Part shown: positions 24,266 to 32,997 of the stretch, one piece after another
Layout of the letters: each line of letters opens with the position of its first letter
How positions within the stretch are numbered: position 1 is the first letter of the stretch
NCBI GenBank assembly: GCA_000802095.1
Contig: JUEB01000029.1
Coordinates: 62,001 to 126,000 of the forward strand
DNA: 64,000 nucleotides
Reading direction: 5' to 3'
Origin: Peptococcaceae bacterium BICA1-7
GTDB lineage: Bacteria > Bacillota > Desulfotomaculia > Desulfotomaculales > Desulfocucumaceae
Translations under genes and position numbers: made by a program
Notes under the pieces: model-generated
Seen by the model: the letters and a program-made list of their open reading frames with translations, nothing else
What the model was told of the DNA's origin: nothing
The model's database searches: none

Positions 24266-25555
24266 TTAATGTCTCACTCCCTCTTCGGCAGTCCCAGCTG
24301 ACTGCGCTCTTAAAAGTGGTATATTAGTGATAAATGTTATTATAATCCAGGCGGCGAAAATACCTACTATGGCGAAAAATATTACAGTTCCGATGTTAGC
24401 TATTAGTTTAGATGTTTCCGGGGCCATGCTAATATAATTCATCTGCTGTAGGCTATCCGGTAGGGCAAAAAGTCTGTTCACAAAGCCTGCTAAAATGGCC
24501 AATGCATAAAAGGCCCTTATTTTAATACCTGGCACAACTTTGGTTGTGACTGCTCCCAGCTGAATGCCCAGTAAGGATCCGACCAGCATGCCAATAGCCA
24601 GTGTATAAAAGACGTAGCCGTATACTGCGTACTGCGCGATTGAACCATAGCCAGCAGTGAAGATGATTTGCAAAATGTCGGTGCCGACAGTGGTAAAGGA
24701 TGATACGCCAAGGATGTAAACGAACGCCGGGAAGGTCAGGAAACCGCCTCCAACTCCCAGTATGGCAGCCATGAAGCCTACTACAGCACCGCATATAGCC
24801 ACGAATACACCGGAAACTTTTCTTCCTCCAGGGGTAATATCATTATCAAAGGTTATCATTGGAGGAATATTGACGGATTGCACCTTTACTGCCAGGTTGG
24901 TTAACCCAGTAGAGCCACCGTGGGCGTCTCCCTGATTTGCCGGGGCTTTACTCTTTGAGGCTTTAATGTAGTCATATAAGGCATAGAAGCCCAGGAAGCC
25001 AAGCATGATCACGTAGACGGAGCTTATTACCAGGTTACTTAAAACCGGACTATAATTAAACAATTCCCGGTTTACAATCCCTCCGCCGGTAACCCCCAGG
25101 CCCGAGCCCACCAAAAATGCGATGGCCAAACCCACGTGCACATTGCCGAGCTTCTTGTGTATGGTGGTTCCCATGATGGCCTTGGCAAAAATGTGAAACA
25201 TATCTGTACCCACTGCAAGGATACCTTTAACACCCAGGCTCATAAGCGCCGGGGTGATTACGAAGCCTCCTCCGGCCCCTATGCAGCCGGTTATGAGACC
25301 TGCTATAACACCAACGGCCATAGATCCATAAAATATTCCAGGGGTATAGAATGTAGGGCCGTATGAGGATTTGCTTCCTATAAAATCAGGAAGTACTCCC
25401 GCCGCGTGGGCTATGGCAGGAATAAGCACCGGCAAAAAAAGTGCCAGCAGTATTAATAATTTTTTCCGATCTTTTAATATTGTATTTGAAACTTCCATTT
25501 CCCAGCGGGCATGGGCCCTGGAAGCCTCCATCAAAGAGTTATATAGTGCTCTCAT
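24266..25555 (-). CDS. TSUP (TauE/SafE) family anion transporter
   Basis: A 429-residue polytopic membrane protein with the two-fold TSUP repeat: the first repeat has GLITGCIGAGGGFVITPAL, the second GFMAAILGVGGGFLTFPAF, each followed by a VGTD motif. A hydrophilic loop of about 50 residues joins the halves. TauE/SafE proteins move sulfite, sulfoacetate or related organosulfur anions; members in sulfate reducers are discussed as sulfate or sulfite carriers. The N-terminus has about 30 extra charged residues before the first helix. The operon continues with the two-helix partner and the CBS protein. Family sure, substrate inferred. Confidence 0.85.
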   Translation of the reverse strand: MRALYNSLMEASRAHARWEMEVSNTILKDRKKLLILLALFLPVLIPAIAHAAGVLPDFIGSKSSYGPTFYTPGIFYGSMAVGVIAGLITGCIGAGGGFVITPALMSLGVKGILAVGTDMFHIFAKAIMGTTIHKKLGNVHVGLAIAFLVGSGLGVTGGGIVNRELFNYSPVLSNLVISSVYVIMLGFLGFYALYDYIKASKSKAPANQGDAHGGSTGLTNLAVKVQSVNIPPMITFDNDITPGGRKVSGVFVAICGAVVGFMAAILGVGGGFLTFPAFVYILGVSSFTTVGTDILQIIFTAGYGSIAQYAVYGYVFYTLAIGMLVGSLLGIQLGAVTTKVVPGIKIRAFYALAILAGFVNRLFALPDSLQQMNYISMAPETSKLIANIGTVIFFAIVGIFAAWIIITFITNIPLLRAQSAGTAEEGVRH

Positions 25556-25725
25556 TTAATTTCTAACCTCCCCTAAAGAATAATAAAAATTTTATTTTGA
25601 CACTACTGTAGAGTTTTTTACCAGACCTTTTATTAAGAATTCCTTTCCTCACCCCCTTGTAAAGAGTCGTTACCGGACAGGCAACAATCACTTTTTCCGT
25701 AGTGACAACTTCTTTAAAAAAGATA

Positions 25726-25754
25726 TTGATATATCAGATTTGCCATGGTATAAT
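25726..25754 (+). promoter_or_regulatory. Near-consensus promoter facing the insertion element
   Basis: TTGATA (25726-25731), 17-bp spacer, TATAAT (25749-25754), plus strand. No plus-strand gene follows until 28134, beyond the transposase element, so the element may have separated it from its gene. The rest of 25556-25901 is AT-rich with the GTAGTGACAA repeats noted under the element. Confidence 0.5.
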
Positions 25755-25873
25755 CAACTACAAATGAATTATTTCATTTGGCCATCCGTCCTATAACGTA
25801 TTATAATTCACATATACGGCAATACAATTTCACCTTTTGAGAGTTTTATCGCCTGGTCAGGGTGGATGTAGAA

Positions 25874-28042
25874 TTGTCACTACGGTCCTTTGGGCCATTT
25901 CCTAAATTATTGTACACTGTTGATCGTCCACTCCAATGGCCTTTAATATCTCCTCCTGGATTTTAGGAATTTTGGTTATAGATTTCACCTCCCTGTCGTC
26001 AAGCTGATTGATTGACAGCTTGATGTCTTCTAATAGCAAAAGCGCCTGTCGTGGGTGAAGATTAATTCCTGCCTGGTGAAGCAGCCGTTCCATAGTCTTT
26101 ACCAATATTGCCGACAGCAGGTAAATAAAGATATTGGCTGATATATTTGCATCTAAATAGAGATGGCTTGGGCTGGCCGTGAAGATGTTGTTAATGCGAT
26201 AAGGCTCTCCCAGTTGCCTCATGCTGGTATATGATTCAATAATTTCCCTGCAGCTCAATTGGTTGGAGTTTGTTTCCAAAAGAAACATTCCGGCCTGTTG
26301 TTGTTCCAGTTTGATAACGTCGTCCTTGCGCCTGTAGTTAAACTGCCGGGATCCTTCATCGTAATGCCACTCAAAATATTTGCGGCAATAGATGTTTTTA
26401 AAAACAGGTTGGTTTTTGTAAAAGCCGGTATTGTAAAGAGTATGGCTATCATCAATAGCTTTCCTAATTGCATTTAGATCATTTTCAACTGATTTGAGGT
26501 GCTCTTCAAACAAATCATTTTTATAATTGGCGCTCTTAAGGTCGCAGCACAAAACCCTACGAACTTCATATCCATTAATTTCTTTAAACCAGAGTCCTTC
26601 ATTTAACTCGACAAAGTTTTTATTTCCCAAAAGCTGATCACGATATAATAAATCTCTGTCCTGACTGTGCCAGAGCTTACGACCGGCAAGGTATTCATAG
26701 CCATGTGCCACCAGGAGCTCCATTTTTGCATTGGCCGTTACATTTCGTTCGCCTACAAAGATACACTTTTTAAATCCGTAATTGTTATTTAGATATTCCG
26801 GTATTTCCTTGAAGTCCATTTCTACTGAGCCACTTTGGAATACCCAGTGACCAAAAGGGATCCCATCGGAGCTTGACATCAACCCAAACTCTATATTCTT
26901 ATACTCATCCGGCTCTTCCAGTATATACTTGCCATAAATGGATGAGTGTTGTTCAAAGAGAGAGGAAGGTTCATAAGAGCAGGTAGCCAGGTGACAAAAA
27001 GCAAAATCTGTTTTGATAGGAAAAAGACGTGTTAATTGCTTAAATATACTTTCTTCTATTTGATATTTATATTCTGCCAAAATGTTCAATGCACTGTAAA
27101 AATGATGGGGGCGGAGTTCGGCTTTTTCTGGCGCCGGGGGGCTCAGGTGCTGGTACCAGTCATTTATAGCCTGTTTGTCCGGAGGTTTGATTACCTGGTC
27201 AAGGGCCATTAATTCTGCCAAAAGAGGTATGTTCAAATTATTGTATTGATTTTTTATGGACGTTTCAAAGGCCCTTGTTATCCGGACCATTTCCCATATA
27301 TTATGAAGTGCCAAAACCTCTCCATAACGTAAAACTTTTTTGGCTTCGAGCTGGGTTGAATCATTGGCTACCCCACAGATTCTGGAAAGCCCCGCTATTA
27401 ATACCTGAACCTTCTCAGGCGTTAGGCTCTCAAGGTTGCCGAGATTGGCTATGACCCTCTGCTTGACTTTATTGCCTTCCCGGTAATTCTCTATAAGCTT
27501 TAAGTATGTGTATTCTTTGCCATTATTCCGGCTGATAGTTTTACGGAAGAACACGGCGACACCCCCTCGTATCTCTTTAACCCCACAGGCTTTAGTTTTC
27601 AAAAGTCACAGCTGCCGCTTATTCTGATGGTGTAGGTTATTTTCCGCGTATTGTTGTTTTTCACTACTTTTTTACTCTACATAATAGCGGGCTATCTTCG
27701 AATGTAATTATTCCGGTTTATATTTTATTACCGGGTGGCGCTTACTTTTTATTACTATATCATAGTCACTATACTTGTGCAATAATTCACACGTTAAAAG
27801 TTTAAAGTTAAAATTTTCAGACAAAATATATTGCAATCTTTTCAACATCTATAATTAAAATGGCGTAACATTGGAAAAATATGATATAACCTGGTTATTT
27901 TGTGGAATTATATGGTTTTTAAATGGGCGGCTATGGTATTGGTAGTGCAATTTATAAGTGACAAAAATAACAAGCAATGGTGTCATAATAAATAACTTTG
28001 CCAGTGAATGTATAGTTTTACTTGAATTAATGGTAGTGACAA
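25874..28042. mobile_element. IS1634-like element, probable boundaries
   Basis: TTGTCACTAC at 25874-25883 and its exact complement GTAGTGACAA at 28033-28042 form 10-bp terminal inverted repeats around the transposase ORF (2,169 bp). No target-site duplication is obvious, and 430 bp of non-coding sequence lies on the transposase 5' side, which is long for this family, so the ends are tentative. The region is clearly AT-richer than its surroundings. Confidence 0.45.
25902..27602 (-). CDS. IS1634-family transposase-like protein lacking two catalytic Asp
   Basis: A full-length 566-residue ORF. The N-terminus (RKTISRNNGKEYTYLKLIEN, then QRVIANLGNLESL) and the core (GYEYLAGRKL; RQLGEPYRINNIF; ISANIFIYLLSAIL) are those of IS1634/IS4-type DDE transposases. 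Yet where the family has FYDVTT the protein reads AFCHLATCS, and where it has ADRGM it reads VGERNV, so the first Asp is His and the second is Glu; the glutamate in LGEPYR remains. The ORF has no frameshift. It is either a dead copy or a domesticated protein. Alignment is from memory of the family. Confidence 0.8.
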   Translation of the reverse strand: MKTKACGVKEIRGGVAVFFRKTISRNNGKEYTYLKLIENYREGNKVKQRVIANLGNLESLTPEKVQVLIAGLSRICGVANDSTQLEAKKVLRYGEVLALHNIWEMVRITRAFETSIKNQYNNLNIPLLAELMALDQVIKPPDKQAINDWYQHLSPPAPEKAELRPHHFYSALNILAEYKYQIEESIFKQLTRLFPIKTDFAFCHLATCSYEPSSLFEQHSSIYGKYILEEPDEYKNIEFGLMSSSDGIPFGHWVFQSGSVEMDFKEIPEYLNNNYGFKKCIFVGERNVTANAKMELLVAHGYEYLAGRKLWHSQDRDLLYRDQLLGNKNFVELNEGLWFKEINGYEVRRVLCCDLKSANYKNDLFEEHLKSVENDLNAIRKAIDDSHTLYNTGFYKNQPVFKNIYCRKYFEWHYDEGSRQFNYRRKDDVIKLEQQQAGMFLLETNSNQLSCREIIESYTSMRQLGEPYRINNIFTASPSHLYLDANISANIFIYLLSAILVKTMERLLHQAGINLHPRQALLLLEDIKLSINQLDDREVKSITKIPKIQEEILKAIGVDDQQCTII

Positions 28043-28133
28043 ATTATAATTTAGTTAACAATGTTTGAAAATTCAAAATAAGAGAACGGTAACTGGTTAT
28101 GCTTACCAGATAATTAGAAAGGGGTGATTAATA
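27603..28133. other. AT-rich intergenic region
   Basis: About 530 bp with no credible gene. It holds the 5' region of the transposase ORF, the GTAGTGACAA element end at 28033 and, near 28120, the ribosome binding site of the next gene. Confidence 0.5.
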
Positions 28134-28574
28134 ATGTCTGTCACCTCACGCGCATATGAGCCTGGGCTGGAAGGGGAACTGTCAGCACCCTTCAAAAAGT
28201 TATTTAAATCTATTAAGGGCTTGTTTGTAAATAAAGAAATCAGTCGCTTTGCCCGTTTATACCATATGGATTTTTCTTATGGGCTGATTCCCAACACTGC
28301 TGTCAGTGACTTTGCCAATATAAGTAAAATTACTTCTTTGTACAGTGGAGACTGTTATGTTTATTTGTTCCAACAAGCTCACTATCAGGGGTGGTACCGG
28401 ATTGTGGGACCTGGTGAAAGAATAGAGACCGATCAGTGTGAGTCATTAATAGTCAGCTTAAATCCAATCTCATTGGATGAGGTGCAAAGGACGGCAAGGG
28501 CTCCAGAATTCTGTTGGGAGATGTCGGGCCCGATGTATTTGATGCATTTTTACGCAGCCTACAGGTATGCTTGA
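28134..28574 (+). CDS. Hypothetical protein with a crystallin-like motif
   Basis: A 146-residue soluble protein, ATG behind AAAGGGGTGAT. Residues 66-104 (GDCYVYLFQQAHYQGWYRI then DQCESLIVSL) resemble one beta/gamma-crystallin Greek-key motif: aromatic-x-aromatic-LF, YQG, and a late D-x-x-x-S. Only one such motif is visible. The C-terminus ends MYLMHFYAAYRYA. No signal peptide. It lies just beyond the insertion element, has its own terminator and no evident operon partner. Function unknown; the fold suggestion is weak. Confidence 0.6.
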   Translation: MSVTSRAYEPGLEGELSAPFKKLFKSIKGLFVNKEISRFARLYHMDFSYGLIPNTAVSDFANISKITSLYSGDCYVYLFQQAHYQGWYRIVGPGERIETDQCESLIVSLNPISLDEVQRTARAPEFCWEMSGPMYLMHFYAAYRYA

Positions 28575-28613
28575 TTTTATACTAATGGCAGGCTGAAAAA
28601 ATAAGTTCTATCT

Positions 28614-28642
28614 TAAACAGCTTTTTAGGGCTGTTTTTTTTT
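28614..28642 (+). terminator. Intrinsic terminator
   Basis: AAACAGC and GCTGTTT around an 8-base loop, ending in a nine-T run. Follows the 28134 gene. Confidence 0.85.
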
Positions 28643-28644
28643 GA

Positions 28645-28673
28645 TTGTACTTGAAGAGAAGGAGTGGTAAAAT
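28645..28673 (+). promoter_or_regulatory. Candidate promoter for SLC13 gene
   Basis: TTGTAC, 17-bp spacer, TAAAAT, about 125 bp before the start codon. The -35 is weak. Confidence 0.3.
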
Positions 28674-28797
28674 TCTTCACAAGAAAAAGAAAGGTACAGA
28701 CTTCGGACAAACCTCTTAGTAATTAAGAGTTATTCGAAAAGGCAGAGAATTACCAGCCAGTTGCAAAACCAAAAACGGCAGGGCAAGGGGGGAGGAC

Positions 28798-30297
28798 ATG
28801 AGCAAGAAAAAGGTCTACGAATTAAACTCGTTTAGAAAAAAAGGCGAACAAGTTATTCATGTCAGGGAAGAAGACAAGGGTAAAAATAGCCTATACAATA
28901 TATTTTGTGAGGTTATTTTTAAAAAAAAGTGGCTCTTACTGGCCTCTGCCCTGGCCGCAGTCATTTGCTTAATGCCTACACCCGGGGGTTTAACTGAAGA
29001 CGGTAAATATGCGCTGGGGTTATGGTCATTTATTATAGTTTGTTTTATTACAGAAGCTTTGCCACTGCCTATGACAGCAATGATTATAGGTTCCTATCAG
29101 ATAATGGCAGATATGGGAAACTTTCATGAAATCCCTAGAACTTTCATGGATGATGCTGTTGTGTTTATTATGGGAGTACTTATGATGGGTAACTTGCTGG
29201 TGAAGTATAATATTCATAATAAAGTTGCCCTTTATATGCTAAGGTTGTCCGGTACCAGGATTGAGAGGGTTGTCCTGGGAATAGTGGCCTTTTGCGCTAT
29301 TAGTGCCAGTTTTTTGACTGAGCATGCCACTGTTACTATTATGCTTCCTATAGGGGTGGGTATAGTTTCTTTAAGCGGTGGTGTTGCCAGGGCGCCAAGG
29401 TTGGCCAAACTAATTATGCTGGCTATATCCTACGGCGTGATCATCGGTGGGGTGGCCTCACCGTCAGGCGGTGCGCGTAATGCGCTTATGCTCAGCTATC
29501 TTAATAACCTGGGCATAAATATAGGCTATGGTAACTGGATGTTAATGGCCATGCCATTCACAATTATAATGATACCAGTTGTAACCATTTGGCTTCTAAA
29601 GCTTTACAAACCGGAGATAGCTGATCTGGCAAAAGTTATGGAAACAATTAGAAGTGAGATGGAATCCGAAGGCCCAATGACTCTGCAGGCAAAAACTGCT
29701 CTTGGAATTTTTCTTGCCGTGCTGGTAAGCTGGGTCCTTTTTAGTGAAAGATTTGGCGCGGGAAATATAGTCATGATGGGCATTATTCTGGCGGCAGTCT
29801 TTGGACTTGTTGATTGGGGTTACCTGCATAAAAAAACTCAGTGGGGTGTGGTTGTTCTGTATGCAGGGGCTATCTCGATGGGAAAAATGCTGATGGTGAC
29901 AGGAGCGGCAACCTGGTTGGCAAAGAAGCTTTTAGCCGCTGCGTCAGCTTTTGGTATTATGGACGGGCTCCCGCTATTAGCGGTGACTACCACCATTACC
30001 GCCCTGGCCACCAACACAATGGCAGACGGCCCAACAGTAGCAGTGCTTGGCCCAATTTTTCTTAAAGCTGCCGAAATGTCCGGCACTTCCCTTTATACCA
30101 TTGGGGTTGCAACCTCATTGGGTTCCGCTTTTTCTTACCTGCTGGTAATTGCCACCCCGGCAAACGCAATTGTATATGGGTCCGGTTTTTTAAAGGGGAA
30201 TGATTTTTTAAAGGCCGGCGGCCCGCTTTTCTTAATCTCACTAGCGGTTACGGTAATGCTGGCCTTCATATGGTGGGGCAGACTGAATATTTCGTAA
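28798..30297 (+). CDS. SLC13/DASS family anion:sodium symporter
   Basis: A 499-residue membrane protein with a charged N-terminal tail of about 45 residues and roughly eleven to twelve membrane segments. The two DASS substrate/ion hairpins are visible: FLTEHATVTIMLPIG in the first half with SPSGGARNALML, and LATNTMADGPTVAVLGP in the second. The first motif has TEH where sodium-dependent members have SNT, so ion coupling may differ. DASS members carry C4-dicarboxylates, citrate or sulfate; in a sulfate reducer either is plausible. GGGGGGAGG precedes ATG 28798. It appears monocistronic. Confidence 0.85.
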   Translation: MSKKKVYELNSFRKKGEQVIHVREEDKGKNSLYNIFCEVIFKKKWLLLASALAAVICLMPTPGGLTEDGKYALGLWSFIIVCFITEALPLPMTAMIIGSYQIMADMGNFHEIPRTFMDDAVVFIMGVLMMGNLLVKYNIHNKVALYMLRLSGTRIERVVLGIVAFCAISASFLTEHATVTIMLPIGVGIVSLSGGVARAPRLAKLIMLAISYGVIIGGVASPSGGARNALMLSYLNNLGINIGYGNWMLMAMPFTIIMIPVVTIWLLKLYKPEIADLAKVMETIRSEMESEGPMTLQAKTALGIFLAVLVSWVLFSERFGAGNIVMMGIILAAVFGLVDWGYLHKKTQWGVVVLYAGAISMGKMLMVTGAATWLAKKLLAAASAFGIMDGLPLLAVTTTITALATNTMADGPTVAVLGPIFLKAAEMSGTSLYTIGVATSLGSAFSYLLVIATPANAIVYGSGFLKGNDFLKAGGPLFLISLAVTVMLAFIWWGRLNIS

Positions 30298-30379
30298 TAA
30301 AAAAGAATAATTAGCCCCTTTATACCAGGGGCCAAGGGTCAGATGGCGGGAGATAACAGGGCTACAGAATAAGGGATGT

Positions 30380-31099
30380 TCAGTTGTTGTAAAGCAGCTC
30401 TCCCACTGTTACAGCCCTGTATCCTTTCTCCTTCAGCCCGTCCAGCAGAAAGGGGAGGGCCTGTATGGTTTTGGTTCTGTCAAGCCGTCCGTCGTGAAGT
30501 AGTATAATCTGACCGGGACTCACCTGGTCCAGCACTCTTTGGGCCATCTCCCGGGGGTTGAGAACCTCTCTGCTTTCGATACATATGGACCACATTACGA
30601 TCTGGCAGCCTTCTCCGAAAAGGGCCTTTCTGCCCTCAGGGCCTATTATCCCCTTTGGAGGTCTGAAATAGATATTTTTATCGCCAGTCAGTCCTTCTAT
30701 CAGCTGGTTGGTAGCCTTTACCTCATTAACCAGCTCCCCGGTGGTGACCTCATTCATATCGGGGTGGCTCCAGGTGTGGTTGGCCACTTCATGGCCCTGG
30801 CGGGTCATTTCCAGGATAATGTCCGGATGTTTGGCGGCCTGGGAGCCCACTACGAAAAAGGTGGCCCGGGCTCCTTTTTGAGCAAGAGTATGCAGTGCCG
30901 GGAGGGTGTATGACGGTTCGGGGCCGTCGTCAAAGCTTAAAGCCACAACTTTTTCGGCATGGTCAGCTCTATAAACCAGGCGGCTGCTGTCACCGGCAAA
31001 GGAGGCCTTTATGCCCGCTGTCAGGGAAAGGTGCTGATAGCCGGCCAGGAGGGCAAGGCAAAGGGTAAAGAGCACACAAACAGAAATATTCCTCCACAT
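30380..31099 (-). CDS. Polysaccharide deacetylase (NodB homology), exported
   Basis: A 239-residue protein with an N-terminal signal/anchor (ISVCVLFTLCLALLAGYQHL) and a NodB domain: SFDDGPEP (catalytic Asp and metal Asp), HTWSHPDM (metal His pair), YFRPPKG and LLHDG. Such enzymes remove acetyl groups from peptidoglycan or other extracellular glycans. All metal ligands are present. AGGAAGG lies upstream of ATG 31099. The acyl-CoA ligase gene lies downstream on the same strand? No: it lies at higher coordinates ending 82 bp before this gene's start region, so this gene follows the ligase... in reading order and could be its co-transcribed neighbour or independent. Confidence 0.85.
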   Translation of the reverse strand: MWRNISVCVLFTLCLALLAGYQHLSLTAGIKASFAGDSSRLVYRADHAEKVVALSFDDGPEPSYTLPALHTLAQKGARATFFVVGSQAAKHPDIILEMTRQGHEVANHTWSHPDMNEVTTGELVNEVKATNQLIEGLTGDKNIYFRPPKGIIGPEGRKALFGEGCQIVMWSICIESREVLNPREMAQRVLDQVSPGQIILLHDGRLDRTKTIQALPFLLDGLKEKGYRAVTVGELLYNN

Positions 31100-31180
31100 G
31101 GTGTTCCTTCCTTATACTTTTTATCTCATCCACGCCGGAGAACTGTGGTTTAAAAATAAGGGCTCACTGTGTGAGCCCGG

Positions 31181-32692
31181 TTAAATCATTTTTTGCAGTT
31201 CCTTTTTAAGAAGTTTGCCGGAGGTTGTTTTGGGGAGGTTTTCAACAAACCTTATGTGCTTAGGTATTTTGTACCTGGCCAGCTTGTTTGAGCAGAACTC
31301 CCGTATTTCCTCAGGTGTAACGTTTGATCCCTCCCTCAGGAGCACAAAGGCCAACACCTCTTCTCCCATAATAGGATCGGGAACCCCTATGACAGCTGCG
31401 TCAAATACAGACGGGTGGGAGTAAAGAACTTCTTCTATTTCCTTCGGATAAATGTTAAGTCCCCCCCTTATAATAAGGTCTTTTTTCCTGTCCACTATAA
31501 ACAGGTAGCCGTCGCTGTCAACGTAGGCCAGATCTCCGGTATGAAACCAGCCGTTTCTCATGGCCCAGTTGGTCTCCTCGGGGCGGTTGTAGTATCCTCT
31601 CATAACATTGGGGCCCCGGACAATAATTTCGCCTATCTGGTTGACCGGTACCTCCCGGTCCTCATAGTCCACTATCCTGACCTCTACACCGGGTATGGGA
31701 AGCCCAATGGACCCTGTTTTACCCGTGCCGCCCAGGGGCATTAAGGTTGTAACCGGTGATGTTTCTGTGAGGCCATATCCTTCCATAAGCCTAAAGCCCA
31801 ATTTTTCTTCAAATCTCTTGAATAGCTCGGGTGGGGTTGGAGCTGCCCCGGTAAGAGCGTATCTCCAGGATGTTAAGTCATACTTTTCTATTTCGGGGTG
31901 TTCCACCAGCAGGGCATACATGGTGGGAGGGCCGAAATAAAAGGTTATTTTATCCTTTTGCAGTGACTCCAGCAGCTGCCCCGGCCCGTTCCATCCTTCG
32001 TGGATAAACATGGTGGCCCCCGAAACGAGGGTGGAGTTCATTACACAGGTCTGGGCCGCAGCGTGGTATGCCGGCGCTATAAGAAGGGAACGGTCCGCCG
32101 GGATCATCCTGCAGCACTGGGCAAAGGCCGTTGCGTTGCTGTACAGGTTGTAGTGGGTAAGCATGGCCCCCTTGGGGGAGCCGGTGCTTCCGGCGGTATA
32201 CATCAATACTGCAATTTGGTCCCTGGCCGGCCTTCCCGGGGTGTAGTCCGGCGAGCCTGAGTCCAGTACTTTTTCAAAAGGCAGTGCGCCGGTATGCTCC
32301 GTCGGCCCGACGTTGATTATACCCTTATCAATAGGGACCTCATTCGCTATACTCTTAAAAAGTGGCACTAGCTGCCCGGTGGTGATGACTGTTTTAGGCA
32401 GGGCATTGGCCATTATCACACTGAGCTCGTTCAGGGTGTACTGCGGGTTTACCGGTACAGCTATGCCATGTGCGCTTAATATGGCATAATAAGATATAAC
32501 AAATTCCGGACAGTTTTCAAGGGCCAGCAGTACCCTGTCCCCAGGCAGGATACCAATTTTACCGAGCCCGTCGGCCAGTTTTTTGATGCTGGCATCCAGT
32601 TCCCCATAGGTAAGTCTCTGATCATCATAAATCAGGGCTTCCTTTTTAGGAAACAGTTTACTCTGCTCGGCAAGCTTCAGAGGGAGATTCAT
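31181..32692 (-). CDS. Acyl-CoA ligase, AMP-forming
   Basis: A 503-residue cytoplasmic ANL-family ligase that activates a carboxylic acid to its CoA thioester through an acyl-adenylate. P-loop YTAGSTGSPKG near residue 169; GYGLTETSP near 310; TGDLAYVDSDGYLFIVDRKK near 385-405; catalytic Lys in TTSGKLLKK at the C-terminus. Length and motifs fit medium/long-chain fatty acid or aromatic acid ligases; substrate cannot be told. AAGGAGGT precedes ATG 32692. In a sulfate reducer it may feed beta-oxidation, though no beta-oxidation genes are adjacent. Confidence 0.9.
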   Translation of the reverse strand: MNLPLKLAEQSKLFPKKEALIYDDQRLTYGELDASIKKLADGLGKIGILPGDRVLLALENCPEFVISYYAILSAHGIAVPVNPQYTLNELSVIMANALPKTVITTGQLVPLFKSIANEVPIDKGIINVGPTEHTGALPFEKVLDSGSPDYTPGRPARDQIAVLMYTAGSTGSPKGAMLTHYNLYSNATAFAQCCRMIPADRSLLIAPAYHAAAQTCVMNSTLVSGATMFIHEGWNGPGQLLESLQKDKITFYFGPPTMYALLVEHPEIEKYDLTSWRYALTGAAPTPPELFKRFEEKLGFRLMEGYGLTETSPVTTLMPLGGTGKTGSIGLPIPGVEVRIVDYEDREVPVNQIGEIIVRGPNVMRGYYNRPEETNWAMRNGWFHTGDLAYVDSDGYLFIVDRKKDLIIRGGLNIYPKEIEEVLYSHPSVFDAAVIGVPDPIMGEEVLAFVLLREGSNVTPEEIREFCSNKLARYKIPKHIRFVENLPKTTSGKLLKKELQKMI

Positions 32693-32859
32693 TTTGCCCG
32701 TACCTCCTTATGGTGCTGCTGACTTGCATTATAGACCGGATTTTTACTAACAGTATTTTTTAATCATGTAACTGTAACTGAATTATTTCTATTCAAGCGG
32801 GTAAAATCCTCTTTTTTACACCCGGTGTTTTAGGTAAGTCGGAAGGGGGGTTGGAATTT

Positions 32860-32997
32860 TTGGAGGAGAAGAATAACAGGGATGGAAAAATACACATAGG
32901 GAGGCTGGCGGTGGATGCTGTTTTTTTGGCGGTCTTCCTTTTTTTTACTATTTCCGCTCTTTCAATGATAACCTATATCATATTGTCATTAAGATAG
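32860..32997 (+). CDS. Small single-pass membrane protein
   Basis: A 45-residue candidate starting with TTG at 32860, eight bases after AAGGGGGG. It begins MEEKNNRDGKIHIGRL and then has one strong hydrophobic helix (AVFLAVFLFFTISALSMITY). It overlaps the 3' end of the convergent GlcF-type gene by 20 bp. The ribosome binding site and clean topology argue for a real gene; the lack of a known family argues for caution. Confidence 0.45.
   Translation: MEEKNNRDGKIHIGRLAVDAVFLAVFLFFTISALSMITYIILSLR

Noticed and set aside
25874-28042. A fully proven insertion sequence with target duplication
   Set aside because: The 10-bp terminal repeats match, but no flanking direct repeat was found and the non-coding end is unusually long; reported as tentative.
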